From assembly GCA_963618015.1 (NCBI GenBank), contig CAVEQS010000002.1:1-64000 (forward strand): a stretch of DNA of 64,000 nucleotides, in the 5' to 3' direction. Below, one piece after another: positions 51,249 to 59,042 of this stretch (the stretch's first letter is position 1; every line of letters starts with the position of its first letter). Both the position numbers and the translations under genes were made by a program. The notes under the pieces were generated by a model. That model saw only the letters and a list, made by a program, of their open reading frames with translations, made no database searches and had not been told where the DNA came from. The DNA is from Apopatocola sp963618015. Its GTDB lineage: Bacteria; Bacillota; Clostridia; Oscillospirales; Oscillospiraceae.

Positions 51249-51908
51249 GTGTTTAATACCACGACCCTGCGTGACCAGATTTCCCGGTATCTTCGGGACG
51301 AGATCCGTGCCGGAGAGCTTCGCCCGGGATCCAGCATCAACATGGACAAGCTCAGCCGAGAGCTTTCGATCAGCAAAACGCCCCTGAAGGAGGCGCTGAT
51401 CCGCCTGGAAGCCGAGGGCTTTGTTGAGATCCAGTCCAGACGCGGGTTTTTTATTCACCAGTTCTCCAACAAGGAACTGAAAGACTGCTATGAGATGATC
51501 GGTATCCTCGAATCGTCTGTTCTGGCGGATAATTTTGATGCGATCACCACGGAAGTCGTTGCGGAAATGGAGCGCATCAACAACGATATGACCCGCGCAT
51601 TTGAGCAGGAAGAGTACGATGACTACCGGCGTTTGAACCTGGAGTTTCATGATGTGATCCTTAAGAGCTCCGGCAACGATGTTCTGCGGACCTATGTGAA
51701 TCTGCTGAAAAGCCGCCTGTACGACTTCACCGAAAGCGATTTCATGAAGGAGTGGGGGCATTCCAACATCGAAGAGCACAAGAAGCTTCTGGACTGCTTC
51801 CGTGCGGGAGACGCGGAAAACGCGGTTCGCATCATCCGGGAGGAGCAGTGGGGCTGGTCCTTCTATGAACCCTATTTCACCCGCACTTATCAGAATAGCG
51901 GCGAGTAA
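51249..51908 (+). CDS. GntR-family regulator with FCD domain
   Basis: 219 aa from GTG 51249, with AAGGAGG upstream. N-terminal winged helix (LRDQISRYLRDEIRAGELRPGSSI...LSRELSISKTPLKEALIRLEAEGFVEI) and a C-terminal FCD ligand domain with the metal-site type residues of this group (DYRRLNLEFHDVIL, EEHKKLLDC). It ends the catabolic cluster and likely controls it in response to the substrate. Confidence 0.88.
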   Translation: MFNTTTLRDQISRYLRDEIRAGELRPGSSINMDKLSRELSISKTPLKEALIRLEAEGFVEIQSRRGFFIHQFSNKELKDCYEMIGILESSVLADNFDAITTEVVAEMERINNDMTRAFEQEEYDDYRRLNLEFHDVILKSSGNDVLRTYVNLLKSRLYDFTESDFMKEWGHSNIEEHKKLLDCFRAGDAENAVRIIREEQWGWSFYEPYFTRTYQNSGE

Positions 51909-51927
51909 CACTCTTTTGATACGCCGA

Positions 51928-51962
51928 CCGGGATCATCCTGTGGGATGATCCCGGCGTTTTT
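51928..51962 (+). terminator. Terminator after the GntR gene
   Basis: CCGGGATCATCC / GGATGATCCCGG followed by CGTTTTT. Confidence 0.88.
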
Positions 51963-51994
51963 GCTATCCCGTTTACAGAAAGAAGAATTCCCTT

Positions 51995-53389
51995 ATGAGA
52001 ACAACAAACGAACGGCAGCTTGACATGCTGCACGGCTCCATCTGGAACAAGCTGCCGCGGTTCGCGTTTCCCGTGGCGGCCACCGCCATTTTGGAGCAGC
52101 TTTTCAACGCCTCCGATCTTGCGATCGTCGGCAACTTCACCGGTGCGGGACGTACTGCCGCCGTCGCCGCCGTAGGCGCGAACGGCCCCGTCATCGGGCT
52201 GATCGTCAATCTGTTTGTCGGCATCGCACTGGGTGCGAACGTCGTCATCGCCAATGCTATCGGACGAGATGACAAGACCGCCGTGCAGAAGGCCGTGCAC
52301 ACCTCCATCACGGTCGCCGTCCTCGGCGGCATCCTTGTCGCCGCGCTCGGCGAGCTCGCCGCTGAGCCGCTGCTCCGCTCGCTCAACGTGCCGGATGACG
52401 TATTTCCGCAGGCGATGCTCTATCTGCGGATCTATCTGCTGGGGATGCCCGTCATTCTCCTTTATAACTTTGAAGCGGCGATCTTCCGCAGCGTGGGCGA
52501 TACAAAGGTCCCGCTCATCGTGCTCGCGGTATCCGGCGTACTGAATGTGATCTTGAACATTTTCTTCGTCGTGGTGCTGCACATGACCGTAGACGGTGTT
52601 GCGATCGCGACGGTGATCTCCAACGCCATAAGCGCCGTTTTGATGCTCCGCCGCCTGCTCCGCTCGCAGAAGTACATCCGCGTAGAGTGGCGCGCACTGG
52701 GCATCGACCGGAAGGCGCTGGGGCGTATCTTGCGGATCGGTCTCCCGTCCGGCATACAGAGCGCGATGTTCTCCATTTCCAATATTGTGATTCAGTCCGC
52801 CATCAACAGTCTCGGCACAGCGGTCATGGCGGCGTCCAGCGCCGCGTTCAACATTGAGATCATCGCCTATTACGTGTTCAATTCGTTCAGCCAGGCATGC
52901 ACGACGTTCGTGGGACAGAATTACGGTGCCGGACAGCTCAAGCGCTGCCGAAGGACGCTGCTGCTCGCGCTGGCCGAGAGCTTTGCCGCCTCGGCGATCG
53001 CCATTGGGCTCGTGCTGCTCACCGGGCGGTCTCTCCTCGCGATCTTCAACAGCGATCCCGAGGTCGTTGAGATCGGGTATACGCGCCTTGTCATCGTCTT
53101 CTCCGCCTACACGTTCAGCATTCTTTATGACACGATGAGCGGATATCTGCGTGGGTTCGGCATCTCGCTTGCCCCGGCGATCCTCACTACGCTCGGCGTA
53201 TGCGGCATCCGCATTGCATGGATCCAATTTGTTTTCCCCTCCAGCCGGACGTTTGCCACGATCATGAACGTATACCCGGTGAGTCTTTCCGCCACGGCGC
53301 TTCTCATTTTCATTGCCCTGCTCTGCTATCGTCCCTCCCGGCGCTTTGCCGCCGTAGGAACGGACAGCCAAGAGGACCGAACACTCTGA
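51995..53389 (+). CDS. MATE-family efflux transporter
   Basis: 464 aa, 12 helices. The N-terminal AILEQLFNASDLAIVGNFTG and the repeat-half motif SNIVIQSAINSLGTAVMAASSAAFNIE are MATE signatures. It uses Na+ or H+ to export cationic compounds. AAAGAAG precedes the ATG. Single-gene unit. Confidence 0.88.
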   Translation: MRTTNERQLDMLHGSIWNKLPRFAFPVAATAILEQLFNASDLAIVGNFTGAGRTAAVAAVGANGPVIGLIVNLFVGIALGANVVIANAIGRDDKTAVQKAVHTSITVAVLGGILVAALGELAAEPLLRSLNVPDDVFPQAMLYLRIYLLGMPVILLYNFEAAIFRSVGDTKVPLIVLAVSGVLNVILNIFFVVVLHMTVDGVAIATVISNAISAVLMLRRLLRSQKYIRVEWRALGIDRKALGRILRIGLPSGIQSAMFSISNIVIQSAINSLGTAVMAASSAAFNIEIIAYYVFNSFSQACTTFVGQNYGAGQLKRCRRTLLLALAESFAASAIAIGLVLLTGRSLLAIFNSDPEVVEIGYTRLVIVFSAYTFSILYDTMSGYLRGFGISLAPAILTTLGVCGIRIAWIQFVFPSSRTFATIMNVYPVSLSATALLIFIALLCYRPSRRFAAVGTDSQEDRTL

Positions 53390-53401
53390 CGGCTTTCTTT
53401 C

Positions 53402-54295
53402 TCAGATATCCACCAGTTCCTCCACCGTGCGGAGGAATTCCGCCGCCGCGCCGGAAATATCCGGCGAATAGTAGAGTCCATACGGCAGCGTAAACTCCCA
53501 ATCCACCGGCTTTGTCACGAGAGACGGGTGGATGTTCTGCCAGATATCAAACGAAAGAAGCAGGCAGTTATTCTCATCGCAGTAATTGAATGTGTTGATA
53601 TCATAATACGATGTAGAGTGTATCCGCACGGAAGGGACTCTTTTCTGCAATTCGTCACGGAAATGATCCAGCGAGGGCGATTCCCCTCTCTGAAAAACCG
53701 TGAGCTGTTCTCCGGCAAGATCGCCGATGCTCAGCCTTTCCTTCTGCGAGAGCGGATGGCGCGCCGGAACAGCTACGCGCAGCGGGTAACGCCCCAGAAA
53801 GCAGGCTTTGCTCTGCCGGAGCCATACAGTGGAATCGCCGGAGGCAAAAAAGAAATCGATCTCCTTCCCCAGCTTATCGAAATGGGAACGAACACTTTCC
53901 GAATTGGCGTCAAAATAGAGCACTTGCAGGGAAAACCGGGAAAACGCATTTTCGTGTCTTCGGATGAGTTTAAAAAGCTCGTCCGGATTATAGAGCGGGA
54001 TCGTGCCGATGCGGATCTTTCCGCCGCGCTCGCGCTCAGCGGCCTGCAGTGCGTGCGCCTTCGCCTCTGCCGCAAGGGCGATCATACGCCCGGCATCCTC
54101 ATAAAACGCCGCGCCCGCCGCTGTCGGTACAACGCCGCGACTCGTTCGCTCAAGCAGCGTGACGCCGAGCTTTTTTTCCAGCTCGTTGATCTGCTTCATG
54201 ACCGCGGGCGGCGAAAGATACAGCTTTTCTGCCGCCTTGGCAAAGCTGCCGCTCTCGACACAGGCGGTAAATACATAGATCTGACGGTTGAGCAT
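53402..54295 (-). CDS. LysR-family regulator
   Basis: 297 aa from ATG 54295 (MLNRQIYVFTACVESGSFAKAAEKL), with GGGGAGGGG upstream. N-terminal helix-turn-helix and a C-terminal periplasmic-binding-like effector domain (GGKIRIGTIPLYN, DFFFASGD). It is divergent from the adjacent cysteine hydrolase gene (54411), which it probably controls. Confidence 0.9.
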   Translation of the reverse strand: MLNRQIYVFTACVESGSFAKAAEKLYLSPPAVMKQINELEKKLGVTLLERTSRGVVPTAAGAAFYEDAGRMIALAAEAKAHALQAAERERGGKIRIGTIPLYNPDELFKLIRRHENAFSRFSLQVLYFDANSESVRSHFDKLGKEIDFFFASGDSTVWLRQSKACFLGRYPLRVAVPARHPLSQKERLSIGDLAGEQLTVFQRGESPSLDHFRDELQKRVPSVRIHSTSYYDINTFNYCDENNCLLLSFDIWQNIHPSLVTKPVDWEFTLPYGLYYSPDISGAAAEFLRTVEELVDI

Positions 54296-54410
54296 CTGCG
54301 CCCCTCCCCTTGCGTTAACTTTTGGTTTACGCAAGGATAACACATTGGAAATTCTCCTGCAAGCCCCATTCTGCTATCATAGGAGCAACATAAACTAAGG
54401 AGGTTTTCCC

Positions 54411-54944
54411 ATGAATGTACTGATCGTTGTTGATATGCAAAAGGACTTCCTCGGCGGCCCGCTTACCGCACCCGGCGCCGTGGAAAACATCGCGCGCGTG
54501 CGCGACCGCGTCATTCAGGGCAAGGAGCAGGGCGAACATGTTATCTTCCTGCGCGATACCCATCACGAGGACTATCTGAACACCCAGGAGGGCCGCCGTC
54601 TCCCCGTCGTTCACGCCGTTGAAGGCACGGAAGGCTGGCAGCTCGCCGATGAGCTCGCTCCTCTCGCCGCGGGCGAGATCGTTCTGAACAAGTCCACGTT
54701 CGGCAGCGTCGCGATGGGCGAAACGCTCCGCGCTCTCAACGAGAAGGAGCCGGTGGAGACGATCACCGTGATCGGCATTTACACCGACATGTGCGTAATG
54801 AACAACGCGCTCCTCGCCAAAGCGTTCCTCACGGAAGCCCGCATCGTTCTCGACGCCTCCTGCTGCGTCGGCCTCTCCGCGGAAGCGCACAAGAACGCCA
54901 TCAGCGCGATGAAGATCTGCCAGATCGACGTTATCAACGAGTAA
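54411..54944 (+). CDS. PncA-like cysteine hydrolase
   Basis: 177 aa. Catalytic Asp in VVDMQKDF, Lys in VLNKSTFGSV and Cys in YTDMCVMN; metal-site type residues DTHHEDY. Size and motifs fit nicotinamidase/isochorismatase-like hydrolases; nicotinamide salvage is the default guess. AAGGAGG precedes the ATG. It is divergent from the LysR gene (115-nt gap). Confidence 0.85.
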   Translation: MNVLIVVDMQKDFLGGPLTAPGAVENIARVRDRVIQGKEQGEHVIFLRDTHHEDYLNTQEGRRLPVVHAVEGTEGWQLADELAPLAAGEIVLNKSTFGSVAMGETLRALNEKEPVETITVIGIYTDMCVMNNALLAKAFLTEARIVLDASCCVGLSAEAHKNAISAMKICQIDVINE

Positions 54945-54984
54945 ACTCCTCTATACATAGAAAAGCCTCGCATTCGACATGCTC

Positions 54985-55016
54985 AAAAGCCCTTCCGCAG
55001 CTGCGGAAGGGCTTTT
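54985..55016. terminator. Bidirectional terminator after the PncA-like gene
   Basis: AAAAGCCCTTCCGCA / TGCGGAAGGGCTTTT; U-tracts on both strands. Confidence 0.85.
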
Positions 55017-55029
55017 GTCTTTTTTTCTT

Positions 55030-55092
55030 TCATCTGTCACTCGGCGCGGTCTCGCCGCTGCCGAAAATGAGATCATCAATGTCCGGTCCCAT
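55030..55092 (-). CDS. Possible 20-residue small protein
   Basis: ATG at 55092 with GGAGG 9 nt upstream, coding MGPDIDDLIFGSGETAPSDR and TGA. The bidirectional terminator follows at once. Acidic, no membrane segment. A palindrome sits just upstream. Not recognised; could be a leader peptide or a chance frame. Confidence 0.3.
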   Translation of the reverse strand: MGPDIDDLIFGSGETAPSDR

Positions 55093-55108
55093 CTCACAAC
55101 ACCTCCAT

Positions 55109-55130
55109 GCATATACAAATCAGTATATGC
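55109..55130. promoter_or_regulatory. Palindrome upstream of the small ORF
   Basis: GCATATAC, 6 nt, GTATATGC: an 8-bp perfect inverted repeat between the LUD gene stop and the small ORF. It also contains a TATACT -10-like box on the minus strand. Confidence 0.4.
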
Positions 55131-55156
55131 GCCGCGAGGTGAAAAGTTTCGGGAAA

Positions 55157-55756
55157 TCAGTAGCCGAGATCCTCGTTGACAAGAAGGACGTGGAACTCCT
55201 TGATGGACGTCGGCGGCATGAGGAAGACGCTCACGGCGCGGCAGATGCGATCCTTGCTGCGGCAGTCGTGGCAGCGCGGCTCGCCGAGCGCACACGGCGT
55301 TTTGAGCCCCAGACGGCGGGCATTGAGCGGCGCGGCGATGTTGCGCGCCCGGTCGATCGCGCCGGTAAGATCGGAAGCGATTTTATTTCTGCCGACGACA
55401 AGGAATACGCGCTGCGGCCCGTAGATCGTCGGGGCAACGCGGTTGCCGTAGCCGTCGATGTTGACGATCTCGCCGGTCTCGCTCACGCCGTTGGCGCTGC
55501 AGAGGAACGTCTCCGCGCGCGCACCGCGTTCGCGGCTGTCCGGCGTCGGTTTTTTCCAGCGCCAGATGACGTCGTTATCGGCGCTGAGCCGGTCGTATGC
55601 GCCGATCTCGTCGATCGTCACGCTGCCGCCGATGCCGATGCAGGTGTTGTGGAGCGTCTGCGCAAGGTAGTCCGCCGCTTCCGCGCCGGTGGCAAAAACA
55701 TGGGCGTGGAAGCCCCGGTTTTCCAGGCTCTTTCTGGTCTTTTCAAGATCTGCCAT
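55157..55756 (-). CDS. LUD-domain protein (LutC-like)
   Basis: 199 aa. The motif GIGGSVTIDEIGAYDRL and SANGVSETGEIVNIDGYGNRVAPTIYGPQRVFLVVGRNKI identify the LUD domain shared by LutB/LutC lactate-utilisation proteins. Several C-terminal cysteines (PRCHDCRSKDRIC) suggest Fe-S or metal binding. No lutA or lutB is adjacent. It is 5 nt after the YitT gene on the same strand. Confidence 0.85.
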   Translation of the reverse strand: MADLEKTRKSLENRGFHAHVFATGAEAADYLAQTLHNTCIGIGGSVTIDEIGAYDRLSADNDVIWRWKKPTPDSRERGARAETFLCSANGVSETGEIVNIDGYGNRVAPTIYGPQRVFLVVGRNKIASDLTGAIDRARNIAAPLNARRLGLKTPCALGEPRCHDCRSKDRICRAVSVFLMPPTSIKEFHVLLVNEDLGY

Positions 55757-55761
55757 GACGT

Positions 55762-56625
55762 TCAGTCCTCCTCTATGCTTTCAAATCCGTGTCCGTATAT
55801 CGTGCGGGCATCGCCCACAATGAGAAACGATTTCGGGTCGATCTCGCGCACCATGCGGCGGAGGGGTCCGAGCTGGCCGGGCTTCACGGCGCACATGATG
55901 ACGCGCTCGCTCTTGCCGGACCAGGCGCCGTGGCCGTCGAGCAGCGTTACGCCGCGGTGCAGCCGCCCGGTGATGGCGCTGCTCAGATCGGCGCTCTTGT
56001 CGGAGATGATGTAGCACAGCCGGGAGTTAACCGGGCCGTACAGAAGGAGCGATTCCACCTTGTTGGTGATGTACATGCAGATGAGCGTGTACATGCAGCT
56101 GTCAAACCGATGGAACACAAAGGCAAATGTGACAATAATGACGAAGTTGAACGAGAGGATGAACGTCGTCATATTGATATGCGGGTACCGGCGGCGAAGC
56201 ATACGCGAGGGGATATCCGTGCCGCCGGCGGTCGCGCCGGTCGTGTAGCAGAGACCATAGCCGGTGCCGGTGACAACGCCGCCGTATACCGCCGCGAGCA
56301 TCGGCTCTTCCGTGACAGTAAAGGGGAAATGCGCCAGAAGGTCAATGAGCAGAGAGCTTGTGAGCATGCAGAGGAGCGTGAGCGCCACGAAGCGCTTGCC
56401 GAGCTTCTGCCACGCCCAGATGAAGAGCGGCGCGTTGATCGCCACCGTGATCGCGCCGACCGGCAGGCCGGTCAGGAGATTCACGATCTGCGCAATACCG
56501 GTCACGCCGCCGGAGACGATGCTGTTCGGGAACGTGAGATAGCGGAACGAGACCGCGACAAGAGAAGACCCCACAAGGATCTTCAGTACATCAAACCAGA
56601 GTTTTCCGTGAAGTTTCGCTTCCAT
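55762..56625 (-). CDS. YitT-family membrane protein (DUF2179)
   Basis: 287 aa, five to six helices, then a cytoplasmic DUF2179 domain of about 85 residues (VTLLDGHGAWSGKSERVIMCAVKPGQLGPLRRMVREIDPKSFLIV). YitT proteins are of unknown transport role. It begins 34 nt after parC stops and may belong to the parE-parC transcript. Confidence 0.88.
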   Translation of the reverse strand: MEAKLHGKLWFDVLKILVGSSLVAVSFRYLTFPNSIVSGGVTGIAQIVNLLTGLPVGAITVAINAPLFIWAWQKLGKRFVALTLLCMLTSSLLIDLLAHFPFTVTEEPMLAAVYGGVVTGTGYGLCYTTGATAGGTDIPSRMLRRRYPHINMTTFILSFNFVIIVTFAFVFHRFDSCMYTLICMYITNKVESLLLYGPVNSRLCYIISDKSADLSSAITGRLHRGVTLLDGHGAWSGKSERVIMCAVKPGQLGPLRRMVREIDPKSFLIVGDARTIYGHGFESIEED

Positions 56626-56659
56626 AGCTCTATCGGTTTCTTTCTTTGTATTTTTGTTT

Positions 56660-58915
56660 TTATTCGGCGCCGTCGAGCAGCGTCATCTGCCGCTCGCCCC
56701 GGTCCTCCTCGCGGAGGAGCGCGCCGGCAGCAGGGATGCTGCGCATGCGGTAACGCGCGAGATTCTGGATGGTCGTATCGGCAAGGAAGGCGGCACGCTC
56801 GAGCCGGTACTTCGGCTTGAGCGTCATGACCGCCACGCCCTGCGTGGCGCGGGAGGCCTTGGGCGCGAGCAGCGCCGTGTTGAACACAAGCGCCCGCCCC
56901 TCGGTGGAGAACACCGCCACGTTCTGCTCCTCCGTGAGGACGAGCAGCGCGCGGAGCGGGCTCTTGTCGCAGTATGCGCCGGTGAGACGCTTTCGGTTCG
57001 TCTTGGTGGCGTAGCTCTCGAGCGGCACACGGGCGCACTTGCCGTTTTCAAAGAAGAACAGCACCTCGCCGCGGTAGTCGCCGGGCAGGACAAGCGAGAA
57101 CACGCTCTCGCCGTCGTCCATACCGAGATGGCCGGGCAGATATACGCCGAGCTGCGAGGCCTTCGTGTCGGCAAAGTCTGCCGCGCGGCATTTATAGACC
57201 TGCGCCTTGTCGGTGAATACGAGCATTTCGGCGCGGTTCGTCGTCTCAAAGCTCTGGCTTGGGCCGTCGTTTTCCTTGTACTTCTGTTCGCCGCCCATGC
57301 GCAGGGAAAGCGGCGTGATCTTTTTGAAATATCCTTCGCGCGAGAGGAACAGATTGACCGGGTAGTCCTCCACGGCATCCTCCTCCGGCGCTTCGGGCGC
57401 GTCGGCGGCATAAGTGATGACGCTGCGGCGCGGCGAAGGATATTTCTTCATCACCTGCTGGAGCTCGGAAATGATGATCGCGCGCAGCTTGCGGCGGCTC
57501 GCGAGCGTATCTTCGAGCTCGGCGATCTCGCGTTCGAGCTCGTCCGTCTCCTCGGTGCGCTTGAGGATGTATTCGCGGTTGATGTTGCGCAGCTTGATCT
57601 CCGCAACATACTCCGCCTGCACCTGGTCGATGCCGAAGCCGATCATGAGATTCGGCACAACGTCGCTTTCGCGCTCGGTATTGCGGATGATGGAGATGGC
57701 GCGGTCAATGTCGAGCAGGATCTTTTTGAGACCGTTGAGAAGATGGAGCTTTTCCCTCTTCTTCGATACATCAAAGTATACCCGCCGCCGGACGCATTCG
57801 AGCCGCCAGGCGATCCACTCGTCCAAAATCTCGCCGACGCCGCACACGCGCGGCGTACCGCCGAGGAGGATATTGAAGTTGCAGGCGAAGCTGTCCTGCA
57901 GCGGCGTCATGCGGAAGAGCTTTTGCATGAGCTTTTCGGGGTCAACGTCGCGCTTGACGTCGATGGCAAGCTTGAGGCCGTTGAGGTCGGTCTCGTCGCG
58001 CATGTCGTTCACTTCACGCAGTTTCCCCGCCTTGACGAGCTCGGCGACCTTATCGATGATCGCCTCGACAGTCGTGCTGTACGGAATCTCGTAAATTTCA
58101 ATGATGCGCTCCTTGGGATCAAAGCGCCAGCGGGCGCGCACCTTCACGCCGCCGCGGCCGGTCTTATAGAGCGTTTCCATCTCGCCGGGATCGCACACGA
58201 TCTCGCCGCCGGTCGGAAAATCCGGTGCGGGAAGCGTTGTGAGAATATTATGTTCGGGATCTTTCAAAAGGGCGATCGTCGTTTCGCAGACCTCGCCGAG
58301 ATTGAACCCGCAGATGTTCGAGGCCATGCCGACAGCAATGCCCATGTTCGCCGAGACGAGCACGTTCGGGAACGTAGTCGGGAGAAGCGTCGGCTCCGTG
58401 GTGGAGTTATCGTAGTTCGGGACAAAGTCCACGGTGTCCTTGTCGATATCACGGAAGAGCTCCGAGCAGATGGGCGCGAGCTTCGCCTCCGTATAACGTG
58501 AGGCCGCCCACGCCATATCGCGCGAATACACCTTACCGAAGTTGCCCTTGGAATCGACAAACGGCGTGAGCAGCGCGCCGTACCCCTTCGAGAGACGCAC
58601 CATCGTATCATAGATGGCGGAATCGCCATGGGGGTTATAGTGCATCGTCGCGCCGACGATGTTCGCCGACTTCGTGCGCGCGCCGGTGAGAAGTCCCATT
58701 TTGTACATGCAGTACAGCAGCTTCCGGTGGCTCGGCTTGAAGCCGTCAATCTCCGGGATGGCGCGCGAAACGATGACGCTCATCGCGTAGGGCATGTAGT
58801 TATTTTCGAGTGTTTCGGTGACAGGCTGCTCCACAACAGCGGAGCGCAACCCCATTACATTCTGTTCCTCGGCAGTCGCGTGGCGCGATGCCGGGCTTTC
58901 CTTCTTTCTTGCCAT
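56660..58915 (-). CDS. parC: DNA topoisomerase IV subunit A (ParC-like)
   Basis: 751 aa, AAGGAAG upstream. The breakage-reunion domain has ASRYTEAKL with catalytic Tyr, and the quinolone-resistance region reads YNPHGDSAIYDTMVRLS with Ser and Asp in the usual positions. The C-domain has beta-pinwheel features but no GyrA-box (QRRGGKG type), so topo IV is favoured over gyrase. It works with ParE encoded upstream. The gap to parE is a 14-bp tandem repeat. Confidence 0.88.
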   Translation of the reverse strand: MARKKESPASRHATAEEQNVMGLRSAVVEQPVTETLENNYMPYAMSVIVSRAIPEIDGFKPSHRKLLYCMYKMGLLTGARTKSANIVGATMHYNPHGDSAIYDTMVRLSKGYGALLTPFVDSKGNFGKVYSRDMAWAASRYTEAKLAPICSELFRDIDKDTVDFVPNYDNSTTEPTLLPTTFPNVLVSANMGIAVGMASNICGFNLGEVCETTIALLKDPEHNILTTLPAPDFPTGGEIVCDPGEMETLYKTGRGGVKVRARWRFDPKERIIEIYEIPYSTTVEAIIDKVAELVKAGKLREVNDMRDETDLNGLKLAIDVKRDVDPEKLMQKLFRMTPLQDSFACNFNILLGGTPRVCGVGEILDEWIAWRLECVRRRVYFDVSKKREKLHLLNGLKKILLDIDRAISIIRNTERESDVVPNLMIGFGIDQVQAEYVAEIKLRNINREYILKRTEETDELEREIAELEDTLASRRKLRAIIISELQQVMKKYPSPRRSVITYAADAPEAPEEDAVEDYPVNLFLSREGYFKKITPLSLRMGGEQKYKENDGPSQSFETTNRAEMLVFTDKAQVYKCRAADFADTKASQLGVYLPGHLGMDDGESVFSLVLPGDYRGEVLFFFENGKCARVPLESYATKTNRKRLTGAYCDKSPLRALLVLTEEQNVAVFSTEGRALVFNTALLAPKASRATQGVAVMTLKPKYRLERAAFLADTTIQNLARYRMRSIPAAGALLREEDRGERQMTLLDGAE

Positions 58916-58944
58916 GTATGCTTCCTTATACGGTTAAAATAAGT

Positions 58945-59042
58945 TTACGTAATTTAAGCTACATAATTTAATTTACGTAATTTAGTTTACGCAAATCGTT
59001 TTACATAATATTGATTACATAATTTAGTTTGCATAACTTATG
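58945..59042. repeat. 14-bp tandem repeat array between parE and parC
   Basis: Seven in-register 14-nt units of TTACRTAATTTAGT type: starts at 58945, 58959, 58973, 58987, 59001, 59015 and 59029, with a degenerate unit before the first. The core TTACGTAA is palindromic. The last unit overlaps the parE stop. AT-rich, no spacers, so not a CRISPR. Confidence 0.9.

Noticed and set aside
58945..59042. CRISPR-like array
   Set aside because: Units are contiguous 14-mers without spacers and no cas gene is present.
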